Assembly (NCBI GenBank): GCA_946413945.1
Contig: CAMKMR010000033.1
Span: 1-11,095 of the forward strand
Source: an uncultured Lachnospiraceae bacterium
GTDB taxonomy: Bacteria; Bacillota; Clostridia; Lachnospirales; Lachnospiraceae
Length of the DNA: 11,095 nt
Reading direction: 5' to 3'
How positions within the stretch are numbered: position 1 is the stretch's first letter; each line of letters opens with the position of its first letter. The position numbers and the translations under genes were made by a program. Of this stretch, positions 5,025 to 11,095 are shown one piece after another. Below the pieces are notes generated by a model, which was not told where the DNA came from, made no database searches, and saw only the letters and a program-made list of their open reading frames with translations.

Positions 5025-5573
5025 ATGATAATAAAAAAAATTAAAATAACTGAATCAAAAAAGAAAAAGGCAAAAGTTTTTGTTTTATTTTTTTTAGTGG
5101 TAACTTATTTTCTTATGATAGCAATGGTTTTAAATGAATATTTACACAAAAAAAGTGAACAAAAACGTTTAGCTGAAAAAAAGAGAATAGCTTGTGAAAA
5201 ATGTGATTATTACATAGCAGCGGGAGCACAAGCAACAGTGTGTGATTGTGGGGAACGTATATCATTTAGTTATCCAGGAGCAGGAGACGATGAACTTGAG
5301 ATGAGACTTGCTTATTATAATAAAAAGACGGGTGTAAATATTTCGGAAAATGAGTATACTGACTTTATTAAAAGCTTTGAAAGTGGATCAGATAAGGCTT
5401 GGAGAATGAGAGAAATGGCCTATTTCTTATCAAAAAGTAATGATGATGAATCAGAAATACAATATAACGAAAAAATCAGTGGTTTTAAAACGTTTATTTT
5501 AAATTCTGGGATAAACTATGGCTTGGATCAAGAGTATTTAGATTTTGTTAAAGAGTATAAGAAGGGGAATTAA
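5025..5573 (+). CDS. Single-pass membrane protein with the shared domain (paralogue 4), longest copy
   Basis: This 182-residue protein has a longer Lys-rich N-terminus (about 1-17), a hydrophobic anchor at about 18-36 (VFVLFFLVVTYFLMIAMV), a linker, then YYIAAGAQATVCDCGE, ELEMRLAYYNKKTGVNIS and EYTDFI. About 25 extra residues (around SKSNDDESEIQYNE) precede the C-terminal GINYG...EYLDFVKEYK. That last element is the closest match to the effector's ending EYKAFVKE. It lies 55 bases after paralogue 3 with no promoter or terminator seen between them, so it is probably under the same riboswitch. The nearest ribosome binding site, AAAGAGG, is about 16 bases from the ATG, which is long; no better in-frame start is visible. 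Function unknown. Confidence 0.68.
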   Translation: MIIKKIKITESKKKKAKVFVLFFLVVTYFLMIAMVLNEYLHKKSEQKRLAEKKRIACEKCDYYIAAGAQATVCDCGERISFSYPGAGDDELEMRLAYYNKKTGVNISENEYTDFIKSFESGSDKAWRMREMAYFLSKSNDDESEIQYNEKISGFKTFILNSGINYGLDQEYLDFVKEYKKGN

Positions 5574-5668
5574 GGAATATGTTCTTGATAAAAGAAAAAA
5601 ATATAAGGAGCATATTAATGTAGCAGAATAGCCAGAATGGCTGGAAATTAACCTCATTGTGTGTCAGA

Positions 5669-5965
5669 GATTTTTGAATTATTAGAAAACAACCTCCTCA
5701 AGCGGAATAAACATGTCCTTTTGAGGAGGTATTTTTCTGGTTTAAAAGTTTAATGAAGATGAATATTATCTTTCATCCATCGGGATATAGGTGTTTTCTG
5801 GGGCGATGGATTTATAAGCGGGACGGATGATCTTTCCGTTGTTGGCAAGCTCTTCTATTCTATGAGCTGACCATCCGACAATTCTTGCCATTGCAAATAA
5901 TGGAGTGTAGAGTTCTTTTGGAAGGCCAAGCATTGAATATGCAAAACCTGAATAGAAGTCTACAT
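5669..5965. repeat. Right copy of duplicated terminator plus gltA 3' end (resident)
   Basis: This is the partner of 3964-4230: 22 identical bases at 5669-5690, a terminator hairpin, then the 3' end of the intact citrate synthase gene. Because the gene attached here is complete, this is probably the resident copy and the left one the displaced or imported end. Confidence 0.85.
5686..5736. terminator. Bidirectional intrinsic terminator between paralogue 4 and gltA
   Basis: ACCTCCTCAA (5692-5701) pairs perfectly with TTGAGGAGGT (5721-5730), followed by ATTTTT on the + strand and, reading the other way, TTGTTTTC. It serves two convergent transcripts, the membrane protein cassette and gltA. The arms are shorter and the loop longer than in the left copy. 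Confidence 0.8.
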
Positions 5966-7151
5966 TTACGCATACACCTTTATACATCTTACGGCGTTCG
6001 CCGATTATCTCAGGAGCAAGGCGGGCAACTCTTTCATAGAGAGCGAATTCTTCAAGAAGACCTTCATATTTTGCCAGATCTTCAACATAACTGTGGAAGA
6101 TCTCTGCTCTTGGATCTGATTTTGAATAAACTGCATGGCCTACACCATATATCAGACCCTGTCGGTCAAAGGCATTTCCTTCAAGAAGTGAATTGAGGTA
6201 GTCGCTTATGGCGCCTTCATCTTCCCAGTTTGTTACATGCTGCTTTAAATCTTCAAACATCTCTACTACTTTAAGGTTTGCTCCGCCGTGACGAGGGCCT
6301 TTAAGAGATGCAAGAGCAGCAGCTATTGCTGAGTATGTATCCGTCTGAGTTGATGTAACAACGTGAGTTGTAAAAGCCGAGTTGTTACCTCCACCGTGAT
6401 CCATATGAAGCACAAGAGCTGTATCAAGAGCTTTTGCTTCTATATCACTGTATTCTTTATCCGGTCTAAGCAGATGGAGTATATTTTCTGCTATACTGCC
6501 TTTTTGAAGGGGCTTATGAATGACCAGACTGTCATTTAATTCATAGTGTCTATAGGCCTGATAACCGTAAATGGCGATCATAGGAAAAAGTGAGATCAGC
6601 TGCATGCTCTGTCTAAGAACATTTGGAAGACTGATATTATTTGCCATGTCATCGTATGGATGAAGGGTAAGGAGGCTTCGCATCATTACATTCATCATAT
6701 CTGATCCGGGAGCTTTCATAACAACGTCGCGGACGAAATTCTTTGGAAGGCTTCTGTAGAATATAAGCTGATCTTCAAAAAGCTTTAATTCTTCTTTATT
6801 TGGAAGTTCGCCAAATAATAAAAGGTAAGCAATCTCTTCAAATCCGAAACGATTTTCTTTTTTATAGCCATCGATAAGATTATGGATTTCATATCCTCTG
6901 TAGAAAAGGCGACCATAGTCTGGTAGCTCTTCGCCGTCAACTAGTTTCTTGGCACGTACCTCGGCTACATTTGTGAGACCGGCAAGTACGCCCTTACCAT
7001 TGAGATCACGGAGACCTCGCTTTACATTAAACTTTGTGTAAAGCGATGAAGGGATCTGATCGTTTAATTTTGTCTTTTCTGCTTCTGCATATATCTCCGG
7101 TGTGATGGCTGAATATGCATTAACTTCCTTGAATGTAATCTCTGCTGCCAA
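5766..7151 (-). CDS. gltA: Citrate synthase
   Basis: This enzyme condenses acetyl-CoA and oxaloacetate to citrate in the cytoplasm, feeding 2-oxoglutarate and glutamate synthesis in anaerobes with a partial TCA cycle. From the TTG at 7151-7149 the protein has 461 residues. That start is chosen because AAGGAGG lies about 7 bases before it; extending to 7241 would add 30 residues that lack family character. The catalytic residues are visible: His288 in GPRHGGAN, His339 in GVGHAVY and Asp398 in NVDFYSG. HMDHGGGNNSAF (about 249-260) is also typical. Length fits the longer Firmicute form. It lies 70 bases after rsmH on the same strand and may share its transcript. A diverged partial copy of its 3' end is at 4041-4230. 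A methylcitrate synthase activity cannot be excluded from sequence alone. Confidence 0.96.
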   Translation of the reverse strand: MAAEITFKEVNAYSAITPEIYAEAEKTKLNDQIPSSLYTKFNVKRGLRDLNGKGVLAGLTNVAEVRAKKLVDGEELPDYGRLFYRGYEIHNLIDGYKKENRFGFEEIAYLLLFGELPNKEELKLFEDQLIFYRSLPKNFVRDVVMKAPGSDMMNVMMRSLLTLHPYDDMANNISLPNVLRQSMQLISLFPMIAIYGYQAYRHYELNDSLVIHKPLQKGSIAENILHLLRPDKEYSDIEAKALDTALVLHMDHGGGNNSAFTTHVVTSTQTDTYSAIAAALASLKGPRHGGANLKVVEMFEDLKQHVTNWEDEGAISDYLNSLLEGNAFDRQGLIYGVGHAVYSKSDPRAEIFHSYVEDLAKYEGLLEEFALYERVARLAPEIIGERRKMYKGVCVNVDFYSGFAYSMLGLPKELYTPLFAMARIVGWSAHRIEELANNGKIIRPAYKSIAPENTYIPMDER

Positions 7152-7221
7152 ATTGTTTCCTCCTTTTTTTAACCTTATAGATAATTCCATTAAATGGATA
7201 ATATAATGAGCCTTATAATTA

Positions 7222-8292
7222 TTACTCCCTGTTAGAAACAAGGATTGCGGTTCTTAATTTTGTAGAATGCGCCCTTGGATTTCTGTAACATTCTTCTTTT
7301 GAAGGACGTATTACAATATCCTCTATATCTTCATATATGTGAGATATTTTTCCTTCTTTAAATATTTTTTTAACCATTCTATCTTCACCGGAGTGAAATG
7401 TCAGTATGGCGATCCTTCCGCCAGGAGCCATAACAAGAGGTAGTTTATTTAAGAATTCATATAGCACTTCAAATTCTTGATTAACTTCTATTCTTAAAGC
7501 CTGAAAAACTCTTGCATAGGTTTTTCTATATAGTTCAGCCTTTTCATCTTTGGTAAGAGATTTTATCTCTTTATTCTTATCAAGAGCATTGCCTATCAGA
7601 GAACATAATTCTTTAGTAGTTTTTGGAACTCTGTTGAGATGCTGGGCTTTATCTAATTCCTTAGCGATATCTGCTGCATATTTCTCGTCAGAATTTTCAT
7701 ATAAGATATTGATAAAGACTTCAGGATCTATATCTTTTAATAGATCAGCGGCGCTTTTTCCTTTATTTGGATTAAATCTTAAATCTAAAGGACCGTCTTC
7801 TTTCCAGGTAAATCCTCTTGAAGGATCGTCTATCTGCATTGAAGAAACTCCAAGATCTGCTAAAAGAAAATCAAATGGTCCGTATTCTTTAGCTACTTTA
7901 TCTATATCCCTGAAATTAATATGTACAGGTGTAAATTCTTTCTCGTTAAAACCTTTCTGTCTTATTCTTTCAGTAGTCTTTTTTATCTCTATAGGATCAA
8001 TATCAAGACTTACTAAATGTCCGGTATGATCAAGTTTTTCAAGCATTTTTGTCGTGTGTCCGCCATAACCTAAGGTACAGTCGATTCCTTTTTCTCCTTC
8101 TTTTATCTGAAGAAACCTAAGAATCTCATCTACCATGATAGGAATATGGGTTCCTGCAGGAGTGATACCTTTGTTTATAACATGTTCCTGCTGGGACATA
8201 TATTTTTCAGGATTTAATTCCTTATATTTTTCATTAAAATGTTTTGGATATTTGCCACTATAATGTGGTCTTCTTTTATGTTCGTTCGTCAT
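7222..8292 (-). CDS. rsmH: 16S rRNA (cytosine-1402 N4)-methyltransferase RsmH
   Basis: RsmH transfers a methyl group from S-adenosylmethionine to N4 of C1402 in the ribosomal P site. The 356-residue protein has the SAM-binding GIDCTLGYGGHT (about 69-79), acidic LDIDP (96-100), DLGVSSMQIDDPSRGFTW (146-163), the internal helical insertion domain, QALRIEVN (265-272) and TFHSGEDRMVKK (298-309). The last replaces the more common SFHSLEDR. The start at ATG 8292-8290 follows AAAAGGA by 5 bases. About 45 residues precede the usual RsmH start (HKRRPHYSGKYPKHF region), a basic extension I associate with Lachnospiraceae proteins. The gene is not beside mraZ/ftsL as in the classical division cluster, so it may be a second, stand-alone form. 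Confidence 0.96.
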   Translation of the reverse strand: MTNEHKRRPHYSGKYPKHFNEKYKELNPEKYMSQQEHVINKGITPAGTHIPIMVDEILRFLQIKEGEKGIDCTLGYGGHTTKMLEKLDHTGHLVSLDIDPIEIKKTTERIRQKGFNEKEFTPVHINFRDIDKVAKEYGPFDFLLADLGVSSMQIDDPSRGFTWKEDGPLDLRFNPNKGKSAADLLKDIDPEVFINILYENSDEKYAADIAKELDKAQHLNRVPKTTKELCSLIGNALDKNKEIKSLTKDEKAELYRKTYARVFQALRIEVNQEFEVLYEFLNKLPLVMAPGGRIAILTFHSGEDRMVKKIFKEGKISHIYEDIEDIVIRPSKEECYRNPRAHSTKLRTAILVSNRE

Positions 8293-8607
8293 ATGTGTCC
8301 TTTTGTATAATATTTCACAGATAGTTAACATTATAACAGATTTTTTGGAGCAAATTCAAATTCTTTCAATTATTTCTTGATTATTTGAGGGAGTATAAAA
8401 AATAATCATGTTTTGTATGAATTTAAAAAAATGGCAGGTTGGGCTCTGCTTAAGAAATATAAAGATGGTTATAAGTGGTCGATTAAAGATGTGTTCAGGT
8501 TGACTTTTAAGTGGTTTAGTGATAGCTTTTTAATGTTAGGCTTATATTAGGATAAGTCTCGGAATCTAGTAAGTATAAGATTCGTTTTATTTAGGAGGTA
8601 ACTAAGG
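8293..8607. other. Divergent intergenic region between rsmH and proS
   Basis: This 315-base AT-rich gap must hold the promoters of both rsmH (leftward) and proS (rightward). For proS, TATATT (8543-8548) is a possible -10 but its -35 is poor. TTGACT (8500-8505) is a good -35 with only TAGCTT at the right distance. A 39-codon frame at 8431-8550 (MAGWALLKKYKDGYKWSIKD...) has no ribosome binding site and may be chance or a gene remnant. No T-box specifier/antiterminator arrangement is visible before proS. Confidence 0.4.
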
Positions 8608-10341
8608 ATGAAACTTGCAAACCTTGTAGGAGATCGTTTCAAAGAAAGACCAGCTGATTGCGTTGTTGACAGCCATGCTCTTATGGTACGTGGCGGTTAC
8701 ATTAAATATGTTGCAAATGGAATTTACTCATCATATATGCCGCTTAAGCGTGTTACAAGAAAGATCGAACAGATCATGCGTGAAGAGATGGATGCTATTG
8801 ATGGACAGGAAGTAACATTTCCGGTTGTAATGCCTGCAACACTTTGGCAGGAGTCAGGACGTTATTCAAGCATCGGTTCTGAGATGGTTCGTTTCACAGA
8901 TAGAAATGATTCCGGCCTGGTTCTTGGAATGACTCACGAGGAAGCTGCAGTACAGCTCGTTAAGGACTTTGCAAAGACATATGCAAGATATCCTTTTATG
9001 ATATATCAGATCCAGACAAAGTTTAGAGATGAGGCTCGTCCAAGAGCAGGTCTTATCCGTGTTCGTGAATTCACAATGAAGGACGCATACTCATTCCATA
9101 CCAGTCAGGAAGATCTTGAAGCATACTATGACAGGGCATATAAGGCATATGATAAGATCTATGCCAGATGCGGAGTGCCTGAAGTTATCGCTGTTAAGTC
9201 TGACTCAGGTATGATGGGAGGAAGCGTATCACACGAGTTTATGCTCCTTACACCAATCGGAGAAGACTCTATCGCAATCTGTGATGAATGCGGCTACAGC
9301 GCTAATATGGAAGCGGCCCCATCAATTATTGAAGTAGAACGTGATGAAGTTTCAAATGAGATAGAAAAGGTAGCAACTCCAGATCAGGAATCTATTGAAG
9401 ATGTTTGCAGATTCCTTAATGTTCCTTTTCAAAAGAGCTGCAAGGCTGTTGTATATCAGAAGAACTCAGATGATTCTTATGTAGTTATCTTCCTTCGCGG
9501 TGATCTTGAAGTAAATGAAACCAAGGTTACAAACTTTATTGGAGATAACATCCATCCAGCAGTTATTACAGCAGAGTCAGGACTCTGTGCCGGTTACATG
9601 GGACCATTTGGACTTGATGCCAAGTGCACAGTTCTTTATGACAGTTCTCTTAAGGGCGCAAATAACCTTGTTGCAGGCGGAAATGAAACAGGCTTCCACT
9701 ACACAGGTCTTGATATGGAAAGAGATGTAAAAGATGCAGAGTTCGGTGATTTCGCAAAGATCATTGACGGCGGCATCTGCCCTAAGTGCGGTAAGAAGCA
9801 CATTCATATCCACAGAGGTATTGAAGTTGGTAATATCTTCCAGCTGGGTACAAAGTATACAGAGTCTATGAATATGACATATGTAGATGAAAAGGGAGAA
9901 AGCCATTATCCTATCATGGGCTGTTATGGTATCGGTGTTGGAAGACTTGCAGCATCAATCTGTGAGGCCCGTCACGATGATTATGGCCCAATCTGGCCAA
10001 TCACTATCGCTCCTTGGCAGGTACATATCTGTGCGCTCCGTGCTCACAATAATCCAGAAGTTAAGGCAGCAGCAGATAAACTTTATAATGACCTTTTAGC
10101 TAAGGGTATTGAAGTTATCTATGATGATAGAAAAGCTTCAAATGGTGTAATGTTCTCAGACGCAGACCTTCTTGGCGTACCATACCGTGTTATCGTTTCA
10201 CCTCGTAACTTAGAGGAGAATGCAGTAGAAGTTGTAACAAGAGATAAGTCTCTTCAGGAGAAAGTTAATATTGATAATGCAGCTGATACAATTGCTGAAA
10301 TGGTAAGAAAAGCCATAGCTGAAATGAATAATGTTCAGTAA
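8608..10341 (+). CDS. proS: Prolyl-tRNA synthetase, bacterial type with editing domain
   Basis: This class II synthetase charges tRNA-Pro with proline; the inserted domain clears mischarged Ala-tRNA-Pro. The 577-residue length fits the bacterial long form. Motif 1 region is at about 36-75, the T-x-E loop at MTHEE (108-112), motif 2 at FRDEARPRAGLIRVREF (139-155) and SHEFMLL at 208-214. The editing insertion covers about 230-390 with SCKAVVY (K279), GYMGPFGL (329-336) and GGNETGFHYTG. Then come IEVGNIFQLGTKY, motif 3 at GCYGIGVGRL (438-447) and the anticodon-binding domain to the C-terminus. CDECGY and CPKCGK (from 225 and 391) flank the insertion. The start follows AGGAGG with a 10-base spacer. 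Codon use is less AT-rich than in the accessory locus, as for a well-expressed core gene. Confidence 0.98.
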   Translation: MKLANLVGDRFKERPADCVVDSHALMVRGGYIKYVANGIYSSYMPLKRVTRKIEQIMREEMDAIDGQEVTFPVVMPATLWQESGRYSSIGSEMVRFTDRNDSGLVLGMTHEEAAVQLVKDFAKTYARYPFMIYQIQTKFRDEARPRAGLIRVREFTMKDAYSFHTSQEDLEAYYDRAYKAYDKIYARCGVPEVIAVKSDSGMMGGSVSHEFMLLTPIGEDSIAICDECGYSANMEAAPSIIEVERDEVSNEIEKVATPDQESIEDVCRFLNVPFQKSCKAVVYQKNSDDSYVVIFLRGDLEVNETKVTNFIGDNIHPAVITAESGLCAGYMGPFGLDAKCTVLYDSSLKGANNLVAGGNETGFHYTGLDMERDVKDAEFGDFAKIIDGGICPKCGKKHIHIHRGIEVGNIFQLGTKYTESMNMTYVDEKGESHYPIMGCYGIGVGRLAASICEARHDDYGPIWPITIAPWQVHICALRAHNNPEVKAAADKLYNDLLAKGIEVIYDDRKASNGVMFSDADLLGVPYRVIVSPRNLEENAVEVVTRDKSLQEKVNIDNAADTIAEMVRKAIAEMNNVQ

Positions 10342-10438
10342 ATAAATTCGCTGAGATATAATATTCAGTAAGAAAATTGTTACTGATATGAAAGAATGAT
10401 CAGTAAAAACTATTACTGATATGAAAATAGTTCAGTGA
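10334..10438 (+). repeat. Cluster of TCAGTAA/TTACTGA inverted repeats after proS
   Basis: TTCAGTAA occurs at the proS stop codon (10334-10341) and again at 10364-10371. Two hairpins follow: TCAGTAA 10365-10371 with TTACTGA 10380-10386 (8-base loop), and TCAGTAA 10400-10406 with TTACTGA 10413-10419 (6-base loop). Each right arm is followed by TATGAAA, giving two tandem units of about 35 bases, and TTCAGTGA closes the cluster at 10431-10438. The role is unknown; candidates are 3' end protection or a degenerate small repeat element. Confidence 0.7.
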
Positions 10439-10463
10439 AAAAAATATAAATAAAAGAAAAAAA

Positions 10464-10492
10464 CAGGCGGTCAATCTTTGGCCGCTTTTTTT
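10464..10492 (+). terminator. Intrinsic terminator of proS
   Basis: GCGGTCA (10467-10473) pairs with TGGCCGC (10479-10485) through a 5-base loop with one G-U pair, followed by seven T. This GC-rich stem in an AT-rich surround is the clear transcription end after proS. Confidence 0.92.
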
Positions 10493-10600
10493 AGGTCAAA
10501 ATTGCACTTTTTGTGGCAGATTATGAAAAACTGATTTCTGTAGTTATAGTATTATGAAAGAAGTTAGAGAAAGAGGATTTTTTTTAAAAAATAGTGAAAG

Positions 10601-10625
10601 ATGCACTCCCCCTTAAGTGCATTTT
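10601..10625 (+). terminator. Terminator-like hairpin in the proS-pepD gap
   Basis: ATGCACT (10601-10607) pairs perfectly with AGTGCAT (10616-10622) around an 8-base loop (CCCCCTTA), followed by only four T. No gene ends just before it, so it may be part of a leader or repeat rather than a true terminator. Confidence 0.4.
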
Positions 10626-10641
10626 ATCATCCTCCTATTTG

Positions 10642-10676
10642 GAGCAGTGAAAAGAACGCAGCCCTTTTCACTGCTC
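10642..10676. repeat. Perfect 13-bp inverted repeat (stable hairpin)
   Basis: GAGCAGTGAAAAG (10642-10654) is followed after 9 bases by its exact reverse complement (10664-10676), then TTTGCTTTT. It could terminate transcription on the + strand. The last eight bases of the right arm (CACTGCTC, 10669-10676) can instead pair with a second GAGCAGTG at 10690-10697. Confidence 0.75.
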
Positions 10677-10790
10677 TTTGCTTTTGTAAGAGCAGTGGAT
10701 CTGTTTTGGAAGGACATCATTTTTATTTTAAAAGGGTATAGGCTTTGCTTTTGTAAGAGCAGCGGCTTTATTTTGAAAGTGCTTCAGCTT
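10676..10790. repeat. Two-unit tandem repeat, 67-base period
   Basis: The 23 bases 10676-10698 recur at 10743-10765 with one difference (CTTTGCTTTTGTAAGAGCAG common to both). The bases after each copy are also similar, though more loosely. An open frame of 65 codons crosses the region (10617-10814) but lacks a ribosome binding site and runs through the hairpins, so I treat the 591-base gap 10342-10932 as non-coding apart from these elements. Confidence 0.7.
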
Positions 10791-10932
10791 TCTTTGACAG
10801 AAAATGGAAATTAGGTTAATTTATATATGGTAAAGTTGATACATGTTTATTGCAATGGTTGTAGTTTTTGGGGCAGTAAACAGGTGTAAAAAACGAATGA
10901 AAAATATAAAAATATAAATGGAGGTAGCCTTA

Positions 10933-11095
10933 ATGGCAGTTTTAGCAGGACTTGCTCCAGAAGGAGTGTTTAAATATTTTGAGGAAATCTGTAATATCCC
11001 TCATGGATCAGGAAATACAAAGATGATCAGTGATTATGTTGTAGATTTTGCAAAAGAAAGAAATCTAAGATATATACAGGATGACTCAAACAATG
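10933..11095 (+). CDS. pepD: Aminoacyl-histidine dipeptidase (PepD-type, M20 family), N-terminal part
   Basis: The first 54 residues are visible before the window ends. GVFKYFEEICNIPHGSGNT (residues 11-29) followed by ISDYVVDFAKERNL and a DDSNN is the characteristic start of PepD-like beta-Ala-His/Xaa-His dipeptidases, cytoplasmic zinc peptidases of the M20 family. The metal-binding residues lie beyond the edge, so activity cannot be judged. The ATG follows TGGAGG with an 8-base spacer. It is separated from proS by a terminator and about 440 bases, so it should have its own promoter, but I see no convincing one. Confidence 0.85.
   Translation, partial: MAVLAGLAPEGVFKYFEEICNIPHGSGNTKMISDYVVDFAKERNLRYIQDDSNN

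Noticed and set aside
3964..5965. Integrative mobile element with att sites
   Set aside because: The displaced gene-end pattern is suggestive, but no integrase, recombinase, transposase or terminal inverted repeats are present, and the copies differ too much for att sites of a recent integration. Homologous exchange fits better.
7152..7241. N-terminal extension of citrate synthase to an ATG at 7241
   Set aside because: The extension lacks family character, runs over the ribosome binding site AAGGAGG at about 7159-7165 and overlaps the end of rsmH; TTG at 7151 is the better start.
8431..8550. 39-codon frame MAGWALLKKYKDGYKWSIKD... upstream of proS
   Set aside because: No ribosome binding site (A-rich run before the ATG) and it overlaps the likely proS promoter area. 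The Trp/Lys-rich sequence looks slightly protein-like, so a gene remnant is possible but unsupported.
8500..8607. T-box leader for proS
   Set aside because: No specifier stem, T-box consensus sequence or terminator/antiterminator pair is visible before the ribosome binding site.
10334..10790. CRISPR-like array
   Set aside because: The repeats are short, hairpin-forming and few, with no uniform spacers, and no cas genes are nearby.
10617..10814. 65-codon open frame on the + strand in the proS-pepD gap
   Set aside because: It has no ribosome binding site, starts inside one hairpin, runs through a second perfect hairpin and a tandem repeat, and has a hydrophobic composition typical of T-rich non-coding DNA.

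Overview
The window looks like a chromosomal segment of a low-GC anaerobic Firmicute, most likely a Lachnospiraceae (Butyrivibrio-like) species. The evidence is the RsmH with an N-terminal extension carrying an HKRRPHYSGKYP-type stretch, the Firmicute type of citrate synthase, strong AGGAGG ribosome binding sites, frequent TTG starts, and a clostridial-type GEMM-I (cyclic dinucleotide) riboswitch. Genus is inference only.

Region 1 (1-3965, + strand, very AT-rich) is an accessory locus laid out like a type VII secretion (ESX/LXG-type) effector operon. It holds the tail of a probable WXG100 protein, three small helical proteins (141, 100 and 88 aa) resembling the DUF5082/DUF5344 partners that precede LXG toxins (compare ywqH-ywqI-ywqJ of Bacillus), and a 580-aa effector-like protein. 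Two single-pass membrane proteins follow, the first overlapping the effector gene by 4 bases (ATGA). No secretion machinery is in the window.

Region 2 (3964-5740) is a second cassette. It starts with a second copy of the gltA terminator plus a truncated, diverged gltA 3' end. Next come a strong sigma-A promoter, a GEMM-I riboswitch whose closing strand overlaps an intrinsic terminator, and two more membrane proteins of the same family. The cassette ends at the resident gltA terminator. The layout suggests cassette acquisition by recombination at the 3' end of gltA.

The most interesting point is that the last ~95 residues of the 580-aa effector are homologous to the extra-membrane domains of all four small membrane proteins (shared Y-x-AAG, G, EL-x-RLAYY, IS-x-x-EY and C-terminal EY-x-x-F elements). 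The window therefore carries one effector-borne copy and four membrane-tethered copies of a domain I do not recognise, two of them probably under cyclic-dinucleotide control. An immunity, decoy or receptor role is inference.

Region 3 (5766-11095) is ordinary core genome: citrate synthase and RsmH on the - strand, then prolyl-tRNA synthetase on the + strand, a 591-base gap with several hairpins and short repeats, and the start of a PepD-type dipeptidase. These genes are visibly less AT-rich than the accessory locus, most clearly proS.
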